A stretch of 64,000 nt of DNA. Origin: Novosphingobium resinovorum (GTDB lineage Bacteria; Pseudomonadota; Alphaproteobacteria; Sphingomonadales; Sphingomonadaceae). Location of the stretch: positions 682,001 through 746,000 of the forward strand of contig NZ_BSFC01000011.1 of the NCBI RefSeq assembly GCF_027922145.1. Direction: 5' to 3'. Numbering within the stretch: position 1 is the first letter of the stretch; every line of letters starts with the position of its first letter. Positions 27,250-35,246 of this stretch are shown here, in pieces. A program made the position numbers and the translations under genes. Below the pieces are notes generated by a model that was given only the letters and a program-made list of their open reading frames with translations, ran no database searches and was not told the origin of the DNA.

Positions 27250-28821
27250 ATGAACCTCGCAAAAGCCCTCGCCAGCGTCGGCGGACTGACGCTCGCCAGC
27301 CGGGTGCTCGGGCTTGCCCGCGACAGCCTGTTCGCCCGCTTCGTCGGCGCAGGCTTCGCTTCCGACGCCTTCCTGATCGCCTTTCGCCTGCCCAACATGT
27401 TCCGGGCTCTCTTCGCGGAAGGGGCCTTCGCCTCGGCCTTCATCCCGATGTTCAACCAGAAGGTCACGGACAAGGACGGCCCCGGCCTCCCGGCTGGCAT
27501 CACTTTCGCCGAAGAGGCGTTGTCGGTGCTGCTGCCCGTCCTGATCGTCATGACCGTGCTGCTCGAAGTGCTGGCCTGGCCGGTGACGCTGCTGCTTTCG
27601 GGCGGCTTCAACGACGTCACCCACGACCAGTTCGCCTTCGCGGTCATGCTCAGCCGCCTGACGATTCCCTATCTCGCGCTGATCAGCCTCGTCTCGCTGC
27701 TGGGCGGCATCCTCAATTCGCTGAACAAGTTCTGGGTCAACGCCGCCGCGCCGATCCTGCTGAACCTGACGCTGATCGTGGCGCTCCTCGGCTTCCATTC
27801 GGACGACCCGCTGATCACCGCGCGCAACCAGGCGATCGGTGTTTCCGTTTCCGGCGCGCTCCAGCTGCTCTGGCTGGTGCTCGCCTGCCGCGCCAACGGG
27901 GTGTCGATGCGGCTGCGCATGCCGGTGTGGAACGTCGACGTGAAGCAGTTGCTCAACCTGATCCTGCCTGCGGCTGCCGGGGCCGGAGCGGTGCAGATCA
28001 ACCTCGTCATCTCCACCGCGCTCGCCGCCTATCTGCTGGCGCACGGCTCGGTGACCTACATCTATATGGCGGACCGGCTGAACCAGCTGCCGCTCGGCCT
28101 CATCGGCATCGGGCTCGGCACCGTCCTGCTGCCGACGATCTCGCGCCAGCTCGGCGCGGGGCAGGAAGCCGAGGCGATGGAGACGCAGAACCGCGGCCTC
28201 GAACTGGCGCTGCTGCTCACCCTGCCCGCCGCCGTCGCGCTGATCGTCTGCGGAGAGCCGATCGCCGCTGCCCTGTTCGGCTACGGCAAGTTCGACGCGG
28301 GCGACGTCGCCCGCACGGCCGAGGCGCTCGCGGCCTTCTCGATCGGCCTGCCGAGCTACATCCTCGTGAAAGTTCTGACGCCCGGCTACTATGCGCGGCA
28401 GGATACGAGGACGCCGGTGCGCTACGCGACGATCTCGATGGTCGCGAACCTCGTCGGCAATCTGGTGCTGATCGTGCCGTTGCAGCACATGGGGCCGCCG
28501 CTGGCGACGGCGCTGGCTTCCACCCTCAACGTGGCGATGCTGTACCGCACGCTGGTGAAGCGCGGACATTTCACCGTCGATGCACGGCTGAAGCGGCGCG
28601 GGCCGAGGCTGGCGCTCGCCGCCGTGGCGATGGGCGCGGCGCTGTGGTTCGGGCAGGACCTGATGATGCCTTATGTGCACGGCACCTGGCTGGTACGCGG
28701 GCTGGCGCTGGCCGTGCTCGTTTCGGCGGGCTGCGCGGTCTACGGCATTGCCGCTTTGGCGACCGGCGCCTTCACCCGCGCCGACCTCGCTCTCCTGCGC
28801 CGCCGCAAGCGCGCCGCCTGA
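27250..28821 (+). CDS. murJ: Lipid II flippase MurJ
   Basis: MurJ moves lipid-linked peptidoglycan precursor (lipid II) to the periplasmic face of the inner membrane. The 523-residue protein has about 14 helices and the MVF-family signatures: SRVLGLARDSLFARFVGAG, FRLPNMFRALFAEGAFASAFIPMF with the essential arginine, ADRLNQLPLGLIGIGLGTVLLP, and LKVLTPGYYARQDTRTP-like VKVLTPGYYARQDTRTP. ATG 27250 matches the usual MurJ N-terminus; an open frame back to 27112 runs through the repeat. It is followed by trpS in the same direction after 195 bp, as in several relatives. Confidence 0.96.
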   Translation: MNLAKALASVGGLTLASRVLGLARDSLFARFVGAGFASDAFLIAFRLPNMFRALFAEGAFASAFIPMFNQKVTDKDGPGLPAGITFAEEALSVLLPVLIVMTVLLEVLAWPVTLLLSGGFNDVTHDQFAFAVMLSRLTIPYLALISLVSLLGGILNSLNKFWVNAAAPILLNLTLIVALLGFHSDDPLITARNQAIGVSVSGALQLLWLVLACRANGVSMRLRMPVWNVDVKQLLNLILPAAAGAGAVQINLVISTALAAYLLAHGSVTYIYMADRLNQLPLGLIGIGLGTVLLPTISRQLGAGQEAEAMETQNRGLELALLLTLPAAVALIVCGEPIAAALFGYGKFDAGDVARTAEALAAFSIGLPSYILVKVLTPGYYARQDTRTPVRYATISMVANLVGNLVLIVPLQHMGPPLATALASTLNVAMLYRTLVKRGHFTVDARLKRRGPRLALAAVAMGAALWFGQDLMMPYVHGTWLVRGLALAVLVSAGCAVYGIAALATGAFTRADLALLRRRKRAA

Positions 28822-29016
28822 AGGGTTCCATCGATGCGCGAACGTGCTATGAGCCCCGGCCATGCAGGATCGTGCGATCTTTTTCCCACCCACGCTGCGC
28901 CCCTTTGCGCCGCGTTCATGGCGATGGCGTTCGGTCACCCGCTGACCGTACCTGCATTCGTGCCCTGTACGGGCGCAACCCTCACATCCATCGACAACTG
29001 ACTTAAGGACGCGACC

Positions 29017-30036
29017 ATGCGTATCGTCTCCGGTATCCAGCCCACCGGCAACCTGCACCTCGGCAATTACCTCGGTGCGATCCGCAACTGGGTGAAGATG
29101 CAGGACGAGGTCACCGCCGAGGGTGGCCAGTGCCTCTACTTCCTGGCCGACCTCCACGCGATCTCGATGCCGCACACCCCCGCCGACCTCGCCGCCAACA
29201 CGCGCGAGATGGTCGCGGCGCTGGTGGCCTGCGGGCTCGATCCCGACCGCTCGATCCTGTTCAACCAGGCGCAGGTGCCCCAGCACTCCGAGATGCAGTG
29301 GCTGCTCAACGGCACCGCGCGCATGGGCTGGCTGAACCGCATGACGCAGTGGAAGGACAAGGCGGGCAAGAACCGCGAAGGCGCCAGCGTCGCGCTGTTC
29401 ACCTACCCGGTGCTGCAGGCCGCCGACGTGCTGCTCTACCAGGCCACGCACGTGCCGGTGGGCGAGGACCAGAAGCAACACCTCGAACTCGCCCGCGACA
29501 TCGCGCAGAAGTTCAACAACGACTTCTGCGCCGAAGACGCGCCGCTGTTCACCCTGCCCGCACCGTTCATCCCGCCCGAGGCTGCGCGCATCATGTCCCT
29601 GCGCGACGGCACCGCCAAGATGAGCAAGTCCGACCCCTCGGACATGAGCCGCATCAACATGACCGACACCGCCGATGCCATCATGCAAAAGGTGAAGAAG
29701 GCCAAGACCGACCCGGAGCCGCTGCCCTCGGAAAAGGGCGGCCTCGAAGGCCGCGCCGAGGCGAAGAACCTCGTTGCGATCTACGCGGTCATGGCGGGCA
29801 CCACGGTCGAGGCGGTGCTGGCCGAGTTCGGCGGCGAAGGCTTCGGCAAGTTCAAGCCCGCGCTCGGCGAACTGCTGGTCGAGAAGCTGGCGCCGATCAA
29901 CGCCCGCTTCCTCGAACTGCGCGAGGACCGCGAGCGCCTCGACGCGATCCTGTGCAAGGGTGCGTCCAAGGCCCGCGAACTGGCGATCCCGACGCTGGAA
30001 AAGACCTACAACGCCCTCGGCCTCGTGCGGGGTTAA
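29017..30036 (+). CDS. trpS: Tryptophanyl-tRNA synthetase
   Basis: TrpRS charges tRNA-Trp with tryptophan using ATP (class Ic synthetase, dimeric). The 339-residue sequence has the HIGH-equivalent motif [13 protein letters not shown] near the N-terminus and the KMSKS loop [10 protein letters not shown] near residue 205. [16 protein letters not shown] and [15 protein letters not shown] are typical bacterial TrpRS segments. The ATG lies behind AAGGACG. An intrinsic terminator begins 11 bp after the stop. Confidence 0.97.
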   Translation: MRIVSGIQPTGNLHLGNYLGAIRNWVKMQDEVTAEGGQCLYFLADLHAISMPHTPADLAANTREMVAALVACGLDPDRSILFNQAQVPQHSEMQWLLNGTARMGWLNRMTQWKDKAGKNREGASVALFTYPVLQAADVLLYQATHVPVGEDQKQHLELARDIAQKFNNDFCAEDAPLFTLPAPFIPPEAARIMSLRDGTAKMSKSDPSDMSRINMTDTADAIMQKVKKAKTDPEPLPSEKGGLEGRAEAKNLVAIYAVMAGTTVEAVLAEFGGEGFGKFKPALGELLVEKLAPINARFLELREDRERLDAILCKGASKARELAIPTLEKTYNALGLVRG

Positions 30037-30047
30037 AATTCGTCTGG

Positions 30048-30068
30048 AAAATGCCCGGTGGGCATTTT
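30048..30068 (+). terminator. Intrinsic terminator of trpS
   Basis: AAAATGCCC and GGGCATTTT form a perfect 9-bp stem with a GGT loop and end in TTTT, 11 bp after the trpS stop codon. The stem is symmetrical, so it could also stop leftward transcripts. Confidence 0.85.
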
Positions 30069-30072
30069 CGTA

Positions 30073-30177
30073 GCGGCACCGGGCCCACTCCCCCACCCGA
30101 CCACCCATAGGGTACTATCGTTGGGTGGTCGGGTGGGGGAGTGGGCCGGTGCCGCCAAATCCGCCTGCGGCGGATTT
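30073..30177. repeat. Very long near-perfect hairpin followed by a second stem-loop
   Basis: The arms at 30073-30107 and 30122-30155 pair over about 34 bp with a single unpaired G, around a 14-nt loop. The arm core includes CCCACTCCCCCACCCGACCA. A second perfect stem (AAATCCGCC / GGCGGATTT, loop TGC) follows at 30157-30177 and ends 11 bp before the stop codon of the convergent MOSC gene. The second stem, read leftward, ends in TTT and could terminate the MOSC transcript. I saw no other copy of the long hairpin in the window. Confidence 0.88.
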
Positions 30178-30188
30178 GCAGACAGGCG

Positions 30189-30845
30189 TTAAAGCCCCAG
30201 CAGCTTCGCGCGTCGCCGGACCCACGGTTCGGCGAGCGCGGAGACTACGCCCAACGCTTCCAAGCCTTCCGGGTCGCCCTTGTGCTCTCCGGCGATGAGC
30301 AAGCCGAAGACGCGGCGTACGCTCCAGTCGGGGAACGGCCGGTCGATCAGTTCAAGCGCATCGCCCGCACCGACCTCGCCATCCTCGATCACCCGGTAGT
30401 ACCAGCCCGCCCGGCGCGATTTCACGCATCCGGCGTTGACCTTCGCCCCGTCGAAACGATGATCGAGCTTCCAGCACGGCTGGCGCCCCTGGCTCACCTC
30501 GACGAGCGCGCTGCCCATCCGCCAGCGATCGCCGATGAAGATGTCTTCCTCGGTCAGCCCATCGGTCGCGATATTCTCCCCGAAGGCGCCGTAATCGGCC
30601 AGCAGCGGATGGTCGCCGATCGCTTCGCGCCACCAGTCATAGTGGTCGTGGGGGTAGTGGTGGATGGCCTTGTCCGGCCCGCCATGGACCGAAAGATCGG
30701 CCTGGCTGTCCCCTTCGAGGCCCAGTCGGTGGACCTTCACCCGACCTTGCACCGCCGTCTTGGCGATGGCGCTCGGCTCGTCGGCCGCGCGGAACGGAGC
30801 GACCTTGCCGCAAAGTACGGAAAGAATGGGGAACGGACTCGTCAT
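30189..30845 (-). CDS. MOSC-domain protein (YiiM-like)
   Basis: MOSC domains bind molybdenum cofactor or transfer sulfur through a conserved cysteine. This stand-alone 218-residue protein has the YiiM-type pattern LGLEGDSQADLSVHGGPDKAIHHYPHDHY, FGENIATDGLTEEDIFIGDRWRMG and the cysteine-containing GRQPCWKLDHRF, and it ends in a C-terminal helical domain. YiiM reduces N-hydroxylated compounds such as 6-hydroxylaminopurine; that activity here is inferred from family only. It is convergent with trpS and separated from it by the long hairpin. Confidence 0.9.
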   Translation of the reverse strand: MTSPFPILSVLCGKVAPFRAADEPSAIAKTAVQGRVKVHRLGLEGDSQADLSVHGGPDKAIHHYPHDHYDWWREAIGDHPLLADYGAFGENIATDGLTEEDIFIGDRWRMGSALVEVSQGRQPCWKLDHRFDGAKVNAGCVKSRRAGWYYRVIEDGEVGAGDALELIDRPFPDWSVRRVFGLLIAGEHKGDPEGLEALGVVSALAEPWVRRRAKLLGL

Positions 30846-31058
30846 GACCGGGCTTTATTCCTACATGAACGATACGCGATCAAGTCGTGAAGCCGGCCCG
30901 AGGGCGGTGGATGCGGGATGAACCGGCGGAACGGTCCGTCGCTCGTCCAAGTCCATTCAACCTCTATTCAGGGCGTTGATTTCACGACAGTATCGTAAAA
31001 GAATCGAAGGCCGCGCCGGAGTGGGGCGTCTGGATCTCTTCGGGTTCGTGGAGCAAAG

Positions 31059-31748
31059 ATGATGACACACCATTCCGGATCGCAGCTCGGCAGGCTGAAA
31101 ATGGCCGCTGCCGCCGTGCTGCTCATGGCGCTCGCCGCGTGCGCGACGCCGTTCAAGGCCGACGTTTCGCGTTTCGCGACCCAGCTCCCCGCCCCGCAGG
31201 GCCAGAGCTTCGCGATCGTCGCGGACAATCCCAAGCTCGCCGGCGGGCTTGAATTCAGCCAGTATGCCTCGATGGTCGGCGATCGCATGGCCAAGCTGGG
31301 CTACACCCCGGTGGAAGACCCGGCCAAGGCCACGCTGATCGTGCGCTTCGACTACGGCGTCGACAATGGCCGTGAGCGCGTGCGCAGCACTGGCGTGGGC
31401 GCAGGCGCGTTCGGCCCGTGGGGCGGCTGGGGTCCCTATGGCGGCGGCTTCTACGGCCGCGGGTTCTACGGTCGCGGCTTCGGCTGGGGCGGCCCGTGGC
31501 GCTATGGCTGGTACGACCCGTTCTTCGACAACGGCATTCAGTCCTACACCATCTACACCAGCGGCATCGACCTGAAGATCGACCGCGCCGCAGACGGCCA
31601 GCGCCTCTTCGAAGGCAAGGCGGAAGCCGTCTCGACCTCCAATCGCCTGCAGTATGTCGTGCCCAATCTGGTGGAAGCAATGTTCACGAATTTCCCCGGG
31701 AACTCCGGAGAGACCGTGCGCATTACAGTCGCGCCCGAGAAGAAATAA
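31059..31748 (+). CDS. DUF4136 lipoprotein with Gly/Tyr-rich insert
   Basis: The 229-residue exported protein has a lipobox (MALAACA, Cys near residue 28) and DUF4136 features: FKADVSRFATQLP, SFAIVADNPKLAGGLEFSQYASMVGDRMAKLGYTPVEDPAKATLIVRFDYGVD. At residues 115-150 a glycine/aromatic repeat (FYGRGFYGRGFGWGGPW) interrupts the domain. The tail GETVRITVAPEKK is typical of the family. Function is unknown; envelope localisation is inferred from the lipobox. Two adjacent ATGs (31059, 31062) follow GTGGAG; either could be used. A terminator follows. Confidence 0.85.
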   Translation: MMTHHSGSQLGRLKMAAAAVLLMALAACATPFKADVSRFATQLPAPQGQSFAIVADNPKLAGGLEFSQYASMVGDRMAKLGYTPVEDPAKATLIVRFDYGVDNGRERVRSTGVGAGAFGPWGGWGPYGGGFYGRGFYGRGFGWGGPWRYGWYDPFFDNGIQSYTIYTSGIDLKIDRAADGQRLFEGKAEAVSTSNRLQYVVPNLVEAMFTNFPGNSGETVRITVAPEKK

Positions 31749-31797
31749 GCACGAAATCAGACAGGCTCCCCCCTGCGAAGAGTGGGAGACACCGAGG

Positions 31798-31833
31798 GAC
31801 GGGTCCGCTGAAATATTGCGGGCCCGTCCTTTT
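31798..31833 (+). terminator. Intrinsic terminator after the DUF4136 gene
   Basis: GACGGGTCCGC (31798-31808) pairs with GCGGGCCCGTC (31818-31828), with one wobble, followed by CTTTT. It ends the DUF4136 transcript, so the two small genes downstream depend on read-through or their own promoter. Confidence 0.88.
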
Positions 31834-31834
31834 G

Positions 31835-31869
31835 CTATGGGGCGTCAGGCGCTATCTGGCGCCCCATAG
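31835..31869 (+). promoter_or_regulatory. Hairpin overlapping the ribosome-binding site of the 60-aa gene
   Basis: CTATGGGGCG (31835-31844) pairs perfectly with CGCCCCATAG (31860-31869). The right arm ends in the ATAGG that is the only candidate Shine-Dalgarno for ATG 31879. If formed in the mRNA, the stem would hide the ribosome-binding site. It begins two bases after the upstream terminator tract. Confidence 0.55.
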
Positions 31870-31878
31870 GATTTATTG

Positions 31879-32061
31879 ATGCATAATTTCATGGCCATCC
31901 TCTCGCAGCTGTTCTGGGGCGTCACCATCGGCGCCTTGAGTGCTGCGTTCGAGACGCTGGCCAAGGGCGCGATGATGCTGGGCGGCCTCGGCGGTGCGGG
32001 CTGGTATGGCCTGAAGTGGCGCAAGGCCCGGCGTGAGCGGGACGGCAAGGGCAAGGACTGA
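31879..32061 (+). CDS. Small membrane protein of unknown function, 60 aa
   Basis: I recognise no family. The sequence has a hydrophobic N-terminal half (NFMAILSQLFWGVTIGALSAAF), a second hydrophobic and glycine-rich segment (AKGAMMLGGLGGAGWYGL) and a strongly basic C-terminus (KWRKARRERDGKGKD). This fits one or two membrane helices with the tail in the cytoplasm. AGG lies 8 bases upstream of the ATG, inside the arm of a hairpin. A second short membrane-protein gene begins 5 bp after its stop codon. Confidence 0.65.
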   Translation: MHNFMAILSQLFWGVTIGALSAAFETLAKGAMMLGGLGGAGWYGLKWRKARRERDGKGKD

Positions 32062-32066
32062 CGCTT

Positions 32067-32231
32067 TTGTCCTGGCTCGTTGAATGGATCTTCGAAGGTC
32101 TTATCGAAGCAACCGCCGAAGCGATCCACCACCGTTATGGCTGGGGTGGATGCGCCTCGCTGATCCTGTCGCTCGTCGCGGTGATCGGGGCCTTGCTGTG
32201 GTGGGGCGGAGTGTTCAGCTCCGCCGCCTGA
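32067..32231 (+). CDS. Very small membrane protein, 54 aa, TTG start
   Basis: This gene is easily missed because it begins with TTG. An AAGGA Shine-Dalgarno lies at 32053-32057, 9 bases before the start and inside the end of the preceding gene. The product begins SWLVEWIFEGLIEATAEAIHHRYG, an amphipathic helix, followed by one hydrophobic segment (CASLILSLVAVIGALLWWGG) and a short tail ending SSAA. It shares size, location and membrane character with the 60-aa protein upstream, 5 bp away, so they are probably cotranscribed. No family is recognised. It ends 1 bp before the convergent dut stop. Confidence 0.7.
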   Translation: MSWLVEWIFEGLIEATAEAIHHRYGWGGCASLILSLVAVIGALLWWGGVFSSAA

Positions 32232-32232
32232 A

Positions 32233-32703
32233 TCAGCTCCCCAGCGCGACCACGCCGCCGGTCGAGCCGAAACCGCCCTCACCCCGCGCCGTCTCGTCAA
32301 GTTCCTCGACGGCCACCCACGAGGCGCGCGTCACGGGCGCCAGAACCAGTTGCGCGACGCGGTCGCCGCGGCGAATGTCGAAGCCTTCGGCGCCGTGGTT
32401 GATGAGGATGACCTTGACCTCGCCCCGGTAGTCCGAATCCACCGTCCCCGGCGAATTGGGCACCGAAATGCCGTGCTTGAGCGCAAGGCCCGAACGCGGG
32501 CGTACCTGAATTTCGTAACCCACCGGGATCGCCACCGAGAGGCCGGTGGCCACCGCATGACGCCCACCGGACGGGATCGTCACGTCCTCGGCCGAGACCA
32601 CGTCCATGCCCGCCGCGCCTTCGGTGGCGTAGACGGGCAGGTCCAGCCCCTGCCCGTGCGGCAGGACCTTGACCATGACGGGGACTTCATTCGGCGAGTG
32701 CAT
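32233..32703 (-). CDS. dut: dUTP diphosphatase
   Basis: Dut hydrolyses dUTP to dUMP and keeps uracil out of DNA. The 156-residue trimer-type enzyme shows the five conserved motifs: [10 protein letters not shown] (motif 1), [11 protein letters not shown] (2), [17 protein letters not shown] (3), [13 protein letters not shown] (4) and the C-terminal GEGGFGSTG (5). ATG 32703 was chosen for its AAAGGA Shine-Dalgarno, so the gene overlaps the end of coaBC by 17 bp. A start at 32676 is possible but has a weaker site. The coaBC-dut order is common in proteobacteria. Confidence 0.96.
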   Translation of the reverse strand: MHSPNEVPVMVKVLPHGQGLDLPVYATEGAAGMDVVSAEDVTIPSGGRHAVATGLSVAIPVGYEIQVRPRSGLALKHGISVPNSPGTVDSDYRGEVKVILINHGAEGFDIRRGDRVAQLVLAPVTRASWVAVEELDETARGEGGFGSTGGVVALGS

Positions 32704-34045
32704 CGGCAATCCTTTCGACGAGGGCGCGCGCGACGTCCCCCTTGGGCATTTCGGGAAGGGAAACCACCTCGTCGGCCATGACGATGTGGACGGTATTGGC
32801 ATCGCCGCCCATGACGTCGCCGGAGACGTCGTTGGCGACGATCCAGTCGGCCCCCTTGCGCACACGCTTGGCCTGGGCATAGCGGATGACGTCCTGCGTC
32901 TCCGCCGCGAAGCCGACGACCAGCGGCGGGCGGCGCAGGCCATGGGCAAGGCCGGCGAGAATATCGGGGTTTTCGGTCAGTTCGAGCGGCGCGATGGCGC
33001 CGCCGTCCTTCTTGAGCTTCTGGTCGGCCGAGCGCACCACCCGCCAGTCGGCAACGGCGGCGACCATCACCGCAACGTCAGCCGGAAGCGCGGCGTCGAC
33101 GGCCTCGGCCATCTCCAGCGCGCTCTCGACATCGACGCGGTCGACACCCGGCGGGGTCGGCAGGTGGACCGGCCCTGCCACCAGCGTCACCCGCGCGCCC
33201 GCCTCGGCGGCGGCGGCGGCGATGGCGAAGCCCTGTTTGCCCGAGGAACGGTTGGCGATGTAGCGCACCGGGTCGATCGGCTCGTGCGTAGGCCCGGCGG
33301 TGACGAGGACGTGCTTGCCGAAAAGCCGCAGCGGCTCGTCGGAGAGCGGGATCAGTTCGAGCGCGCCGGGATCAGTGGCGGGCGCCGCCCGGGCACTGCC
33401 CTTGACCGCCAGCGGCGAAGTGCTGGCGGGTATGGCACGCGGCCCGCGCGGGATCATCGTGGCGGAAAGGCCGCCCGGCTCGTCACCGACGATACCTTCG
33501 GGGCCATGGCCGAGGCAGCGGGCGATGTGCTCCCAGATTTCCGCCGGTTCGGGCAGGCGGCCTGGGCCGTATTCGCCGCAGGCCATCGCGCCCTCGTCGG
33601 GCTCCATCACCTCGACGCCGGAATCGCGCAAGGTCTGGACGTTGCGCTGTGTCGCGGCGTGGAGCCACATGCGCACGTTCATCGCGGGAACCGCGAGCAC
33701 CGGCTTGTCGGTCGCCAGCAGCAGTGTGGTGGCCAGATCCCCCGCCAGGCCCGCCGCCATCTGCGCGAGCAGGTCCGCCGTCGCCGGGCAGACGACCACG
33801 AGGTCGGCCTGGCGGCTGAGCTGGATATGGCCCATCTCGGCCTCGTTCTTGAGGTCCCAGAGCGTCGTGTGGACGGGGTTTTCCGATAGCGCCGCAAGCG
33901 TCATCGGGGTGACAAACTTCGCGCCCCCCTCGGTCAGCACGCAAGTCACCGAGCCGCCTTCGCGGCGGATGATGCGCACGAGTTCGCAGGCCTTGTAGGC
34001 AGCGATGCCGCCGCCCACGATCAGCAGAATGCGCGGTCCGTTCAT
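32687..34045 (-). CDS. coaBC: Bifunctional phosphopantothenoylcysteine decarboxylase / synthetase
   Basis: CoaBC makes 4'-phosphopantetheine from phosphopantothenate and cysteine in coenzyme A synthesis. In this 452-residue protein the CoaC flavoprotein domain (1-180) has [10 protein letters not shown], the active-site His near 73 (MGHIQLSR), PAMNVRMW and the substrate-clamp Cys near 156 ([11 protein letters not shown]). The CoaB domain (from about 240) has [25 protein letters not shown] and the lysine motif DQKLKK. Between them lies an unusually long Pro/Ala/Ser-rich linker of about 58 residues. The gene is followed by dut with overlap, and 37 bp separate its start from the upstream membrane-protein gene. 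Confidence 0.95.
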   Translation of the reverse strand: MNGPRILLIVGGGIAAYKACELVRIIRREGGSVTCVLTEGGAKFVTPMTLAALSENPVHTTLWDLKNEAEMGHIQLSRQADLVVVCPATADLLAQMAAGLAGDLATTLLLATDKPVLAVPAMNVRMWLHAATQRNVQTLRDSGVEVMEPDEGAMACGEYGPGRLPEPAEIWEHIARCLGHGPEGIVGDEPGGLSATMIPRGPRAIPASTSPLAVKGSARAAPATDPGALELIPLSDEPLRLFGKHVLVTAGPTHEPIDPVRYIANRSSGKQGFAIAAAAAEAGARVTLVAGPVHLPTPPGVDRVDVESALEMAEAVDAALPADVAVMVAAVADWRVVRSADQKLKKDGGAIAPLELTENPDILAGLAHGLRRPPLVVGFAAETQDVIRYAQAKRVRKGADWIVANDVSGDVMGGDANTVHIVMADEVVSLPEMPKGDVARALVERIADALAE

Positions 34046-34082
34046 GACTGGGGCTTCTGCAACAGCGTGAGCATGGGCGCAA

Positions 34083-35246
34083 TCAGTTTGGCACAGGCCC
34101 TTGGGCCGCCGCTACCAGTTGCATCACCGCGCGCGGAGCAAAGACCAGCCCGGCGAACATGACCGGCGCGATCATCGCCCCCCAGTAGAAATTGTCCCAC
34201 CGCCCGACGAGCATGAACGCAAGCCCGTATCCCGCGCAAAGCAGGAACCCCGCCAGCCCCGAGCGACTGCGCCAGCCGAGCCAGCCGAAAGTCATCAGCA
34301 CCACCGCAGGACCTGCGAGAAAGTGCGGAAGCCAGCGCAAGTTGCTCGACTGCACCACATTGACCAGCCAGCCCGCCATGCCACGCATGACCAGCCATGC
34401 CGGGCCGTGCGGGTCGCTCGGCAGCACGTCCCTCGCGATGATCGAGAGGTGCCAGGCGAGGCCCGCGAAAAACACCGCGATCAGCAGGGCCCACGCCGCG
34501 CTCTCGCGCCAGTTGCGGTTCCACAGCGCGAAAGCGGCCATGAGCAGCACGTAAGGCAGCGTCAGTTCACGAATCGCCAGCGCCAGCGCGGCGCAGAGGA
34601 AGGCCGCGATCCAGCGCCCACCCTGTCCGTCCCGGCCGATCCGGTGCAGGCCGAAGGACAGCGCGATCAGGCCACCGGCCCAGAGTTCATGCAACGGAAA
34701 ATAGTGCCGGTTGAGCTGCAGAGAGGCACCCACGAATACCATAGCGGCACCCAGACGCTGCACACGGCCGCCATCGTCCGTGTCCACGCCCAGACGGCGC
34801 CACCATACCGCGACGATTCCCAGCATGAGCGCCATCGCCGCGGCCATCTGGCCGCGCTCGCCGAGCATCGCGTTGATATAGGCCAGCGTCGGCAGGCGCA
34901 CCGCGATGCCGGGGTTCACCGGATAGTTGCGCGCCCTCTGCTCGGGCACGATGAAGTCGTAGTAGTTCTCGCCCTTCTGGATGCGGGCGATGGCGACCTC
35001 GTACAGCGCGAGGTCCTCGTCATAGGGCTTGTCCGGGGTGATGACGGCCTGGCCCCCCGCGTCCACCGGCCCTTCGACCGCACCCTCCCACGGCGAGCGA
35101 TTGCCCGGCTTGTTGGTCGGCGCGATCATCGAGGCGATCAGCACCAGCGCCAGCAGCGCAAGCGCCAGCCGGGCAAGTCCGGGCGAGAGCCGCGCGAAGC
35201 GGCCCCTGTCCGTCAGTTCAGAAGAGTCCAGTACGTCAGTGCCCAC
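34083..35246 (-). CDS. Polytopic membrane protein, GT-C/DUF2029-like
   Basis: The 387-residue protein has roughly ten hydrophobic helices. It carries a periplasmic loop after the first helix with NKPGNRSPWEGAVEGP and DLALYEVAIARIQKGENYYDFIVPEQRARNYPVNPG. The acidic residues in this loop (YDEDLALYE) are placed as in polyprenyl-phosphate-dependent GT-C transferases. I call it GT-C-like on topology and loop pattern only; the sugar is unknown. Its ATG lies 34 bp inside the end of ubiB, so it is probably cotranscribed with ubiE and ubiB. Confidence 0.65.
   Translation of the reverse strand: MGTDVLDSSELTDRGRFARLSPGLARLALALLALVLIASMIAPTNKPGNRSPWEGAVEGPVDAGGQAVITPDKPYDEDLALYEVAIARIQKGENYYDFIVPEQRARNYPVNPGIAVRLPTLAYINAMLGERGQMAAAMALMLGIVAVWWRRLGVDTDDGGRVQRLGAAMVFVGASLQLNRHYFPLHELWAGGLIALSFGLHRIGRDGQGGRWIAAFLCAALALAIRELTLPYVLLMAAFALWNRNWRESAAWALLIAVFFAGLAWHLSIIARDVLPSDPHGPAWLVMRGMAGWLVNVVQSSNLRWLPHFLAGPAVVLMTFGWLGWRSRSGLAGFLLCAGYGLAFMLVGRWDNFYWGAMIAPVMFAGLVFAPRAVMQLVAAAQGPVPN

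Noticed and set aside
27094..30108. A 1004-codon open frame opposite murJ and trpS
   Set aside because: It spans two well-identified genes and a repeat on the other strand and has shadow composition throughout.
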